In this document: one piece after another, positions 11,673 to 21,980 of the stretch
Layout: each line of letters opens with the position of its first letter
Numbering within the stretch: position 1 is the first letter of the stretch
From: Isoetes taiwanensis
Taxonomy: Eukaryota > Streptophyta > Lycopodiopsida > Isoetales > Isoetaceae
DNA: 64,000 nt
NCBI GenBank assembly: GCA_021234155.1
Contig: JAJEKV010000015.1
Coordinates: 11,742,101-11,806,100, forward strand
Direction of reading: 5' to 3'
The notes under the pieces: model-generated
Told to the model about the DNA's origin: nothing
What the model saw: only the letters and a program-made list of their open reading frames with translations
Databases searched by the model: none
Program-made: the position numbers and the translations under genes

Positions 11673-13700
11673 TCATTCTAATGCACAAATTCTTACAACC
11701 TTCATAAAATTTAAGAAAATGTTACAAAATCTAAAAGAATGTAAGCGAACCTAAGGTATCTCATAAAATTTAAGAGAATCTAAGTCAATCTATGGGAATA
11801 TACATAATATCTTGGAGAACCTAAGGGAATTCAGGGAAGCCTTCATGGAATATTGCTAAGTCTCATAAAATCACATAGAATCTTGGAGAATCTAGAGGCT
11901 TCTTAGGACAATTTTTGGAAATATAGGGTAATTCTACCCTCAACACCTAAGCAGAACTTAGTAATGCAAATGCGAACCATCACCTTCACAAAATGTGAAT
12001 GTTTTAAAATAACAATTCGATTCAAACACTCTATTGTCTACAACTACAACAAGCCACTTCACTCTAGGCTATGGAGGCAACTCTCCGTCTTGTGACACCT
12101 TGTTTTATTTGATGTTTTTATAGCTACTATTTGTTATTTTACTATTATACTAGAAACGTGTGCCCGACGATGCCGGGCATTAGTTGTGGATGTGTGAAGG
12201 CATTTATGTGCGTTTGTTGTGGCTGTGTCATGAATGTGTGCAATGGGAATAGACACATATAGATACTGAACAAACTTTACCTTTTAAAGTATACACATAA
12301 TATGAAGTTCAAATAAAATGTTAAACAAATATATTGGGTCTACACGCAAATACAAAATGTTTTTAGTGCAAAAAGAGGTTATGTCCGTCAATCTCAATGG
12401 ATCCACATCATGAAGAACCTATCCCAAAGAACTCTAGAAATGTCGTCGACTTGATGTGAAGCTCAGTTGCGAAGCTGATAGGTATAGAAGCTTCTCCCAT
12501 CGTGCCTATAGTGGCGAACATGAATGTGTAAACATGCTCTAATACTATGTCCCAGGTCTACCAACAAAAATGTTATACTTTATTAGGAACTTCGGGGCTT
12601 CGTAATCACCAATTGCATCATGTGGGATCAATGCCCAAGCCTTGAACCGTCTCCCATCACAAACACCAATATGTGTGATGCCTCTTAACTTGTATAAGTT
12701 CCCCTGCATGTATACTTGAAGGGGAACTTTTTTTACTCCAACACGGCAACACGCCGGTATGTATGTTATCAACTATCGCAAAATTGCCTACAATAATAAG
12801 ATTTCATTTGAAAAAAAGATAGGAGAAATGCATTGATAAATTCCTTAATTAAGATGATAAAATAGCCTATGAAGAAGCATATAAGCCGCGCAAGAAATTA
12901 TATTCTTGTTTATTGACTTGAATCACATGGGGTTGGAGCTAAGGCTATCATAAGTAAGGGATTGACGTTGTCAGGCATAATAGGAATGTGTTTTCTCTTT
13001 TAATTTGGGATAATCTTTACAAATACCTCATTATTTGATGTATGTCAACTTAAACTAATGGATTGTGTAGATTAGGAATGTGTACTAAAACATGCAATTT
13101 TTATGCTAATGATAGCAGTGCCCAAGATTGTTGTGCATAAATTAATGCGAATACTTTCTGTTCAATAGGGTATATGCCTTGATAGTTATGGGTGACTTCA
13201 ATGTACATATATGGAAGATGAGTGCATAGTGTACGTTCAATAGGGTATATGATGAAGATGAGTGCATAATATATGTTCAATAAGGTATATGCCTTAGTCC
13301 TTATCGAGGACTTCAATATATATGATGAAGATGAACACAATAACAATTGATTATCTCGTGTAATTTAAACATATAGGTTGTTAAATGAACTTGGTATCAA
13401 CAATTATACCACCCTTTGAAATTTGTAAGCAATCTCAGTTAAATAGTGCCAAGGTTGCATGATATATAGGCAACACACAAACTCCAACCTTAAAAAGTAA
13501 AGCTCCATTCACCAGCATACTGTTAGTCATAGCCATATCTATTTGAAGAACAGTTCTACCAATCTAGACAACATGTTATGGCCTTGCTTTTCACCTCAAG
13601 GCCTGATATTATAATCACCTGTAAGTGGTTGCAATGCCGTAAAAACATGAAATGAACATCTTCTGTTCTGCCCAATTTTCGCCAGTGTACAAAGCATATG

Positions 13701-13729
13701 CACAACAAGAAAAGGGTCATTTAGCGGCG
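13701..13729 (+). repeat. Left terminal inverted repeat (CACAA... type)
   Basis: CACAACAAGAAAAGGG followed by TCATTTAGCGGCG pairs in inverted orientation with 41,522-41,550, with three mismatches. The start differs from the classical CACTACAAGAAAA at the fourth base. Confidence 0.6.
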
Positions 13730-13734
13730 CGTAA

Positions 13735-14228
13735 TAGCGGCGTCTGCGGCGACGTCGCGGCGTCGGCGGCGTCGCTTCGGCGTCAGCGCGGGCGTCGTTC
13801 GTTACGTCGCATGCGGCGTCGTCATATGCGGCGTTGGCCTGGCGTCAGCGGGCGGGCGTCAGCGTAGGCGTGGCGCGGCGTGGCACGCAGGCGTCGCATG
13901 GCGCGTGACGTGAAATATACCGCGTGGAATATACCGTGGAATATACCGTGGAATATACGTGGAACATCACCAAAATCCGCAGCGTCGCCGTAAATGCCCG
14001 CGTGTATACGTCGCATCTGCGGCGTGGCTGCGTGGAATTTACCGCGTGGAATACTCTGCGTGGAATATACCGTGGAATATACCGCGTGGAATATACGCGT
14101 CGCGTAAAAGCCCGCGTGTTTGCGTCGCATGCGACGTGACGCGTGGAATACCTGCGCGTGGAAAACTTGGCGTATAGAAAAGCCCGCGTGGCAAAAAAAA
14201 GCCGCGTGGATGCGTCGCCGCGACGTGA
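13735..14228. repeat. CG-rich subterminal repeat array
   Basis: Two types of short repeat are interleaved: CGTC/GCGGCG words, including one exact CGTCGCATGCGGCG at 13,805-13,818, and GTGGAATATACCG words repeated about eight times at 13,912-14,100. High CG and CGTC density just inside an inverted terminus is typical of CACTA subterminal regions. The Arg-rich frames on both strands here are repeat artefacts. Confidence 0.7.
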
Positions 14229-14283
14229 AGGGAAAAAAAATAAAAAAATAAAAAATATATTTATATAAAAATATAAATATAAA

Positions 14284-14411
14284 AATATTTTAAATAATCA
14301 CAAAAGTGTTTTTATATTCATATTTTTAAATAGTCACAAAATTATTTTTGTATTTATATTTTTAAATAATCACAAAAGTGAATTGTATTTATATTTTTAA
14401 ATAATCACAAA
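14284..14411. repeat. AT-rich tandem repeat (TTTTTAAATARTCACAAAA)
   Basis: TTTAAATARTCACAAAA occurs four times with spacing of about 40-50 bp, separated by TATTTATATT-like filler. The preceding 14,228-14,284 is A/T only. Confidence 0.85.
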
Positions 14412-17039
14412 AGACTTCGTTAAGAGGGTATCCACCCTTTTAGCCTAGAGCTAATCTCTCTCGGTCGATTGGAGTAGTCATCAGATGCGTAGTTAGAGAC
14501 AGCTTGAACCGTCGGCCCGCCGGTTCGCGATTGGATGGCTCTCCGGCAATGTTTTTGCGAGATCCCTCGCGCCCAGAGCCCCATGTCATGCTCTAGACCT
14601 TCATTCATATCCGCCTTGCTTCCTATAAAAACCAAAAGAATATGGCGTTAATGTAGTTCATAGAATTATAATAATTTTCTACAGCGCACCCCGCATTCCA
14701 TGAAGTGGGAGAGTTCCCTCGTCATATATAGCTGTTGATCTGGATAAATAGCTCCCGTTAAAAGGTGGCTACTTATGCGTCTTTGCTTGTTAGGTGAAAC
14801 TTCATTATAGATGTTCCTATGACAATATAGCGAGTATTAGCTAGTGACATTTAAAGTTCTTATTAAAATTAATGTGAACTAATATAGCTCTTACGAATCT
14901 ATGGAAAAACCCTTTTCGATTGGCGTAGAACCCAAATGAGGCGGCTTTCGCTCACTTTTTAGTTGCTTTGTCGGTCAGAGCTCTATGTTTTTTTTTTTGG
15001 ATCCTTTGCGTTCGAATGCAATCGATTGCAAGGCACACAACATTATCACAAGTTAAAGTGAGCGAATGACAAAAAAAAAAAAATACCTTGATATCTTCCT
15101 TGTGGAGATTAAGTGGTTTAGGGACTTTTGACCAATCGCCTCCTTCTTTTTTTTAAAGTCGCCCGGTTCCTTGACCACATTGTGCCTTTGACATACATCG
15201 ATAGATCAGCGCAATATCAAAATAATAAAAAACAAGACTATGACTAGGTCATGTACCTCCTTTTAAAGTATAAGCTTCGCCCATCATCAGTGAGCTTCTT
15301 CGATTCGCGCCTTTGCTTTTTTTCTATCTACGGGAAACTTCTGTTTCATTTTATTTTGCGCTCTCTATTTGGCGTTGGTCATAAGCGCTAGAGCCACTCC
15401 CCTTTACGTGGGGGAGGCCATAAGCGAGAGATATTATTTGTGACCGCGTCCCTCGGTGTAGTATAAAAGACACTTCCCTCATCATCCTTCTTAGGAAGCG
15501 TCCACGAAGCATAAATGGTGGGTATATAAAAGCGTGTTTATGTCTAAGAATCAATATACATATCCGTCCGATTAAGAACCTTTTGAGCACTTTACAATGT
15601 ATTCTAAGTGAAGAGAATGAACAAAACAACAAATTTAGATGACAAAGTACTAATATTTAAGGTTGATATCTTAAATAATATGTTCACATAACTTACATCA
15701 AAAAATTATTATTAATATGATAGTCGGGTATATTAGGGGCCAAATCACCCCATGACTTACGTGTCTAAAACAAAAGCGAAATGGGCGGCTCTTCTTGATT
15801 GTGACACGTGGGCGTCGTCGGGATCCTTCCCTCTCCAAGTCGGTGGCGACCATGTTCTTGGATCGAACCTGTGATGATGATCGTCGCGATCTTGAGCGTT
15901 GTGAGTGATCTGTTGCTCCACTACTTCTTGACACTGGGAAGTAATGAGAGAATGAGCATCTTTAACATCTTTGCAACCAAAGAAATGTTTGATGCGTAGT
16001 GGATATATATTTACTGTTGAAATCTTCCTCCAAGTTCCTTGCATTAGAAAAATGGGTTGTCGTCTCTTGCCTAGAGCGGGAGTCCATACTACGTCTAGCA
16101 TTCTCAATATTCTCGCGAGCGCGTGGAGGCCGATAATCAACACTATGTCGTTGGGGAATAGGGCGGGGCTTTGCCCCTAGCTGGCGTTGGTGTCAAAGAG
16201 GCAAAATATCTTTTGCAATTTGGTCTCTCTCGGTGGGAGACATGTTTGCGAGGAAGGGGCGGCGGAGGCTGCGAAACACAAATATCATGCAAAAACAATT
16301 CATTTATTTATTATTTTTATAAAAAGCTATCTTAATACCCAAACCTCTTTTGGTGTAGTGATAGGTGGAGGTTGGCGTCTTGGAGGAACATCAGCACGAT
16401 TGCCCCTACCTCGTGGAGTCCTCCTCCTATTTTCTCTAAACTTCGTCCCTTTCCTCTACACAACAAATTAAAACTCCATGCATAAACTCACATACCTAAT
16501 TAGAGGGTAAAGCGTATAATAAAAACTATATAAATACTTACCAACCGTCTTGCTCATTCTCCGATGCGATTGCGATTACCTCTATTCATCGTAGAAAAAA
16601 GAGCACACCTAGATCAAAAGAAATTGTGAGAGAAACATTTGATAACCATGAATGATATTGGTTGCAATAATAGAATGATACTTACAAACCATAGAGATGA
16701 AAAATAGTATTTTTATGGTTGAAATGTGCCACTAATGAGCCCGGCGGACTTTACTTGAGTCTTGACCGTCTTGGCCAGGAGGAGGGAGGGATATAATGCC
16801 ATGAATATTGCATCGTGAGAAAAGAGGGCCACAATGAGGAAAACCGCTAAGAATTGAGCCTCGCCATGACTATATATATTAATTTGAACATAACGAGAAT
16901 TAGCGAGAGAAAAGCTTTGAACAAGTGTCTTTGAATAAATACCTAAATTTATATTCTTATCTTCTTATTTATATTAGAAAAGTATCACCATTATATATGT
17001 ATGGGGTGCATATCGAACTCTAGGTTGCCATATTATCGA
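14412..17039. other. Unassigned interior of CACTA-type region
   Basis: No protein family recognised. The longest minus-strand frame, 15,757-16,143 (128 residues), overlaps a second minus-strand frame of comparable length, so neither stands out. Poly-T and poly-A runs sit near 14,990 and 15,070. By position this could be decayed element coding sequence, but none of the transposase blocks seen at 32-35 kb were found here. Confidence 0.35.
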
Positions 17040-17305
17040 GGCCATGTATCATGTCATACACAGAACCCTAAATTATCCCCGTGGCATTTTTAGTGCCACA
17101 TCATGGCTTCGTTGCGTGTGGCACATCATCAAACCCTAGGTTGTGTCGCGTCGCGACTTTCTATTGCCACATCATAGTAAGTGCCATGTCATCAAACCCT
17201 AGCTTGCGTGTGCCACATCATCAAACCCTAGATTGTGCCACATGGCATTTACAATGTAGGGTTTGATGATGTAGCACACAAAACCTAGGGTTTGATGTCT
17301 AGCGA
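17040..17305. repeat. ACATCATCAAACCCTAG direct and inverted repeats
   Basis: The word CATCAAACCCTA or a close variant occurs about four times on the plus strand between 17,120 and 17,232. Its reverse complement TAGGGTTTGATGATGT occurs at about 17,257, with a shorter copy near 17,286. Separators are GTGCCACA-like. The arrangement can fold into hairpins and contains AAACCCTA, the plant telo-box word. Confidence 0.75.
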
Positions 17306-19640
17306 CACTTTATCTACAAGTTATGATTAATAATTTATTTACCATTAATAATAATTTTTTGATTAATAAATTACTTTTTCATTAGTAATTTTGACTAAAA
17401 ACATTTATTGGTTGCAACAAGCCTCAAATAGGAAGACAAAATTATATTAATCACTTCTTGCAAGCATTTAACGGTAGCTTAGCCATCTCAAGTGGATCAC
17501 CACACTTCATATGTCGTCTCTCTCTCACAACTATATCGGAAGAAAGCCTGTTTGTTTTTGAACACATCGACGAGCGAGAGCAATAGATGGGCGATCCATG
17601 TGCACCGACTCTCTATCCATCATCATTTGGACCTTCATATGTTGGATGATGTCCAATGTGCTAGAAGTATCGGTCGGTTGGGTTTATCTCAACACACAAC
17701 CCCATAAAGCGCATTGCGGACAAAATCAAGGAGCATCTCGTAAATGTAGCCCGGGGAATATATGTCGGATATCTCATGCCCCCATGATGCTTGGTCATCG
17801 ATGATGATGTAAAAACTCTCTTCTCCCACCAAGGATATCTTGGACCGTTCCATCTTGTAGTGTATAGCGGCTCTTCAATTTGGGCATTAAGCTCCTTGCA
17901 AAAAAAGAGGAGGACCGTGTCCCAATCACCAATAGCCACCCACACATTTGTAAGGGAGTCATCAAAATGGAGTTTGACCCTTTTGCAATTGAGCTTTTGT
18001 GTGTGTCCAACCTGGGGCGTGGATGGCATAGACTCATACTGCAAAGCGAGAGCTATTTCGGGACGTACTTATACGAGTCTCATTTTGGCTTTCCACTCCG
18101 CACTTATCTTCATATCAGCCCTTCTTGGAGCACTATGCATTGCATTTGACCATCTCCTATAAGAAGAGAATTGGCTCGGAAGATGGTCAAATAATTGCAA
18201 AGGTTCCTCCATTCATGAATGGCAAGACTACCATTGGTCCATGTGGCTCATCTCCACAAAGACCTCGGGGGCAAGTCCAAGGGGTGTGGCCAATCTTTGG
18301 ACTTGGGCTCTTGAAGCGGATATACTTGTCGGCCAACAACCATGATGCGGCTCTATCTTGGCCTCTCCACACAATGCCGGTTAATAATAGTCATCTTGAT
18401 TAAAGTCTGAGGGGTTCCCAAGATGCGGATTTGGTATATCTGGCGGTCTTGTTTACTACCAATGCACTTTACAGCGTCTCGGCATCCGCGGGAATCTTTG
18501 TCAATAAATCTGACACATTTATCATGAGCATATAATGATAATCTAGCCCCCTGTACCAATAGAGCTCCCACCATGGATAAGACTATCTAACTCCTTCACC
18601 TGTTCATCTTTGAGACTGCTACTGGCCATCTTGTGATCTTTGCGTCGGACCTTTTGCGCCGCCATGAATTAGCCCATCGTCCCCGTATGCCTCGGCATAG
18701 GGGCTCATAAGTGGCACTTTATATAAGTAGCATCCTCAATTACGGCAGGAGTTGCAAACCCAAGACTTTAAGTTCTTTCTCATCATATCTTCCAACTTTC
18801 GGACTCATGCTCGGCCACCTCCCACATAATTGAGACCGACATTCTTTCTCAAGCGATGCTACAAAGCGGTTAATTGATCATCGGTTTGCATATGTCGTTA
18901 GGGTCGATCAATCGCATATTTGATTGATGAGGATCGCCTAATTTCACTAAGCATCTCTGTCCTTCTTGAGGCCATTTTATGCCTACAAACAAAACAAAAT
19001 AATGAATACAAAAGCCAAGCATGCACAAAGTAAATGCAACATAATCTGACAATATCAAACATGTATGCGGACCATATAATCATTACTTATAACAGCCCTA
19101 TGGCGACTAATACCTTATCAGATCCTCCCCCAAAAAAGCAAAAAAAAAAAAGAAGAAGAAACAAGAAAAACTAAATAGGTTAGATTAGTTAGATTAGGGT
19201 ATTGGACCCACGGTCAATTTACATTAAGTATTACTAGTTAATTAGTTAGCGAGATAGTCCAGAAATTTAGTTAACTTTTTTAAACAAAAACACTACCTAA
19301 ACTTATCTTAGCACCTTGTTAGGATTAGTTAGCAAAATTAACTAAAATTAACTAAATTAGAAATTAGCACTATAGAGGTCACTTTAAGTTTAGTTAATTG
19401 TACATATAAATTTTTTATGCCTTTGGCTAACTTAACTAGACATGTTGAAATAATTTAGTTAATTAGTTAAGTTATTTTTTACCAAAGCTTTTAGTGCGAA
19501 TTAGTACTACATTAAGTTAGCCTAACCTATTTTTTTTTTAACTAGCACCGGGTGTGAAGGGAATCATCGATTCTTGTTAACTTAACCTAGCCCTAGTTAC
19601 CTCTAGCTAAAAGCCCGACAATAAATGTGAACTAAGGCCG
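17306..19640. other. Unassigned interior of CACTA-type region
   Basis: A minus-strand frame of 127 residues (17,661-18,044) is the longest and is not recognised; a plus-strand frame overlaps it almost completely. From 19,140 to 19,560 the sequence is dominated by TTAGTTAA/TTAACTAA words after a GA-rich run. No gene is claimed. Confidence 0.35.
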
Positions 19641-20012
19641 AACACCTGGTCCTCCCCCCACTTTCATGGTGGAGCCGACCATGTCCTTGCGTAGCCACTT
19701 CTACCTAAGAATGAGAAGAAAAGTGGACTTGGACCGGACACCTAGTCCTCTCCCGCAAGGTGGAGCCGACCGTGCCCTTGAACAAGCCACTACAATTTTA
19801 TTTTAAACCTAAAAATAACAAGTGGAACTGGAAGTGGACTTGAACCCAGTGCGTGGTCCTCTCCACTCTAGGTGGAGCCGGCCGTGCCCTTGAACAAGCC
19901 ACTCATTAACCTAGGAAACATTTATGATTGTAGTGAAAGTGGACTTGAACGGGTACATGGTCCTCCCCACTCTAGGTGGAGCCGACCCGTGCCCTTGAAC
20001 AAAGCCACTCCA
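19640..20012. repeat. ~100-bp tandem repeat, 4 degenerate units
   Basis: Each unit contains GTCCTCYCC, then AGGTGGAGCCG, then TGCCCTTGAACAAGCCACT or a variant. Units start near 19,648, 19,744, 19,857 and 19,959. The same core recurs three times at 37,255-37,545. Confidence 0.85.
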
Positions 20013-20149
20013 TCAATTTTTTTTAACCTACTTAAAACTATAAAAATAAAATGCAAGTCGCGATCAACTACTTACCAAAAAGAAGGGGCGTGTACAAGAT
20101 CTGTCGGGTCCAAATCGTAATAGAAAGTACACCTGGAAGTAACAAAGCA

Positions 20150-20648
20150 TTAGAAGAATAAGAACAAAAGAAAAAGATCGAAGAAGAAAGAAAGGAAAAA
20201 AAAAAGGGGGATAGAAAACAAAGAGATAGAAATAAAACAAGAGAAAGAAATAAAAGAGAATAGAAGGGAAGAAATAAGGATAGAATATAGAAGAAATAAG
20301 AAAAAAAGAAACAAGAAAAGAATGAAGAAAAATAAGAGGAAATAAGAGAAGGGAAGGGAATAGAATGGAAGGAAGAAATAAGGGAAGGGAAAGAAAAGGA
20401 TCGAATGGAAAGTGAGGAAGAAATGTGAAGAATAAGAAACAAATGAAGAATGAAGAATAAGAAATGAAAAAAAATGAAGAATAAGGAAGGGAAGATAAGA
20501 AAGAAATGAGGGAAGGGAGGGGAAAGAATGAGGAATGAGAAAGCATGAGAAAGAATGGAAATGAGAAAAGCATGAGAAAGAAATGAGAAAGAAATGAGAA
20601 AGCATGAGAAAGAAATAAGAAAGCAAGAAATGAGAAAGAATGAGGAGC
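20150..20648. repeat. ~500-bp polypurine (GA-rich) tract
   Basis: Almost exclusively A and G on the plus strand, made of GAAATGAGAAAGAA, AATAAGAGAA and similar words. The long Phe/Ser/Leu-rich minus-strand frames (up to 199 residues) are read-through of the pyrimidine strand and not genes. It ends just before a CGTCGCATGCGACG cluster. Confidence 0.95.
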
Positions 20649-20655
20649 GACGTCA

Positions 20656-20690
20656 CGTCGCATGCGACGTTATTTCAAATCCTGACGTCG
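20656..20690. repeat. Subterminal-type motif cluster
   Basis: CGTCGCATGCGACG at 20,656-20,669, a one-base variant of the motif in the other subterminal clusters, is preceded by GCGACGTCA and followed by GACGTCGCATC. It lies between the polypurine tract and the diverged start of the satellite array. Confidence 0.6.
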
Positions 20691-20879
20691 CATCTCACGA
20701 GGGGCGGGCGCCCCGTTCTAACTGGTGGCGTGTTTTGTTATAGCGGCGTTATTTTTTGCATCTTTTTTTATGTGATGCTCATTAAAGTTTGTCCCAAGGC
20801 TTATTTGAGCGATCACGGGGCGTGCAACCGATCAATCACATTTCGGATTCTATTACTACCGGCGAAAATTGTATGGCGA

Positions 20880-21645
20880 AGTCGAATCGCCCGTTCACAG
20901 GGGCGGTCGCCCAGGGGGCACCAGCGGTTTGGCGGAGTTCTCGGACCCGATCTTGGATTTTTGGTCTGCTTTCGGGTTTGGATCCTTGAGCGGAGGATTC
21001 AGCGGTGGGATATATAGGGAGGCGAGCCGGGAGGGTGTTCATTAGCATCTGATCCCCGAGGCGGTGCGGGGTGAGGGCCTCCGAGCGTTTTTGGGGTCCG
21101 TCTCACAGGGGCCGGGACTCTCCCCTCTCGAGGTGGCCATTCAAAGTCTCGCCTTGTTTGACTTGGGGAAGGGTGCAGTCATGCTTGCCCAACAGCGGCC
21201 TGCGGGACCGTTCTAACCCCAGCAGCTTGGAGTGCGGACCTTATCCAGAAAATTTTGGAAATTTTCTGTATCTTTGGTGATGACCATGGAAGCCGGTGAC
21301 CAAAAACCATAATTTAATTCCATGCCATGCATTAACTACGAATTTATGAACCATAAATGCAATAAAATGCATAACTAAAAAGTGTGCATCGAAAAAGCGA
21401 GTCTTTGACGGGGGCAACAAAGGCGGTCGCGGACACATTAAAAATTTCCACTTGGAAACTATGAAGCAATCTTTCATCAAGGTACCCTTCTAGAACACGC
21501 AACTCCACGGGGTTTACGTTTTGAGGCCCTCTCCTTGTCGAATTTGGCGGGATCTTGCTTGTAGGTGTCTTGGCGTGGAGTGGGGGTGGTGGCCTTGAGC
21601 GAGGACCCTAAAATCCCGGAAGTTGCTTGCCCCGAATTGAGTTCA
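20880..21645. repeat. Diverged, rearranged copy of the 1.11-kb satellite unit
   Basis: Blocks matching the array unit are recognisable: CAGCGGTTTGGCGGAGTTCTC, TTTGACTTGGGGAAGGGTGC, TTCTAGAACACG and TGGCGTGGAGTGGGGGTG. Part of the unit between them is missing and identity is clearly lower than among units 1-8. Array edges are often the most diverged, and this fits. Confidence 0.75.
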
Positions 21646-21795
21646 TTACAAGTTAATTATGCCATCCATGTCAAATAGCTTTAGGGGGCGGTCCGTTGAA
21701 CAAGGGCATTCTCTCTATCCATATGCCTTGATCTTTGAAACACAACCATCATCACAAGCAACCAAATCTAACCCCCAACCCGCACTAGTCTTTTT

Positions 21796-21877
21796 GCTTT
21801 TACGTAATCATTTATCTTCATTCTAGTAGTTATGATGCTTTTACGTAATCATTTATCTTCATTCTAATAGTTATGAT
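21796..21877. repeat. 41-bp tandem duplication
   Basis: Two adjacent 41-bp units beginning GCTTTTACGTAATC differ at one position. They lie between the diverged satellite copy and the first canonical unit. Confidence 0.95.
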
Positions 21878-21980
21878 GCTTATATTCTCAATGCAATCTT
21901 AGACCAAGTATAGCGTCCGTGAGCCAAGGTCAACCCCATTTTACTTGATCCCACAAACTCCATTCCTTTGACCTTAGCTA

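Larger units (their letters stand above)
8058..13663. repeat. Copy B of the 5.6-kb direct duplication
   Basis: Same orientation as copy A. It includes the PBS-like site at 11,211, the 28-bp repeat at 11,591-11,672 and the hairpins near 10,155, 10,229 and 12,160. In 8,058-9,540 many CAG/CTG triplets of copy A appear as CGG/CCG. A 75-residue minus-strand frame at 12,545-12,772, open here but broken in copy A, is unrecognised. Identity to copy A ends at 13,663, just before the CACTA-type terminus at 13,701. Confidence 0.9.

Noticed and set aside
1-13663. The 5.6-kb direct repeats as LTRs of one retrotransposon
   Set aside because: The intervening 2.4 kb has no retroviral-type genes, no matching TG...CA ends were found, and the PBS-like site lies inside the repeat rather than next to it.
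15757-16143. 128-residue minus-strand frame in the CACTA interior
   Set aside because: A second minus-strand frame overlaps it with equal length and neither shows a motif, so no gene can be supported.
20064-20663. Long minus-strand open frames of 124-199 residues, very rich in Phe, Ser and Leu
   Set aside because: They are the pyrimidine-strand reading of a polypurine tract in several frames at once. No protein character.
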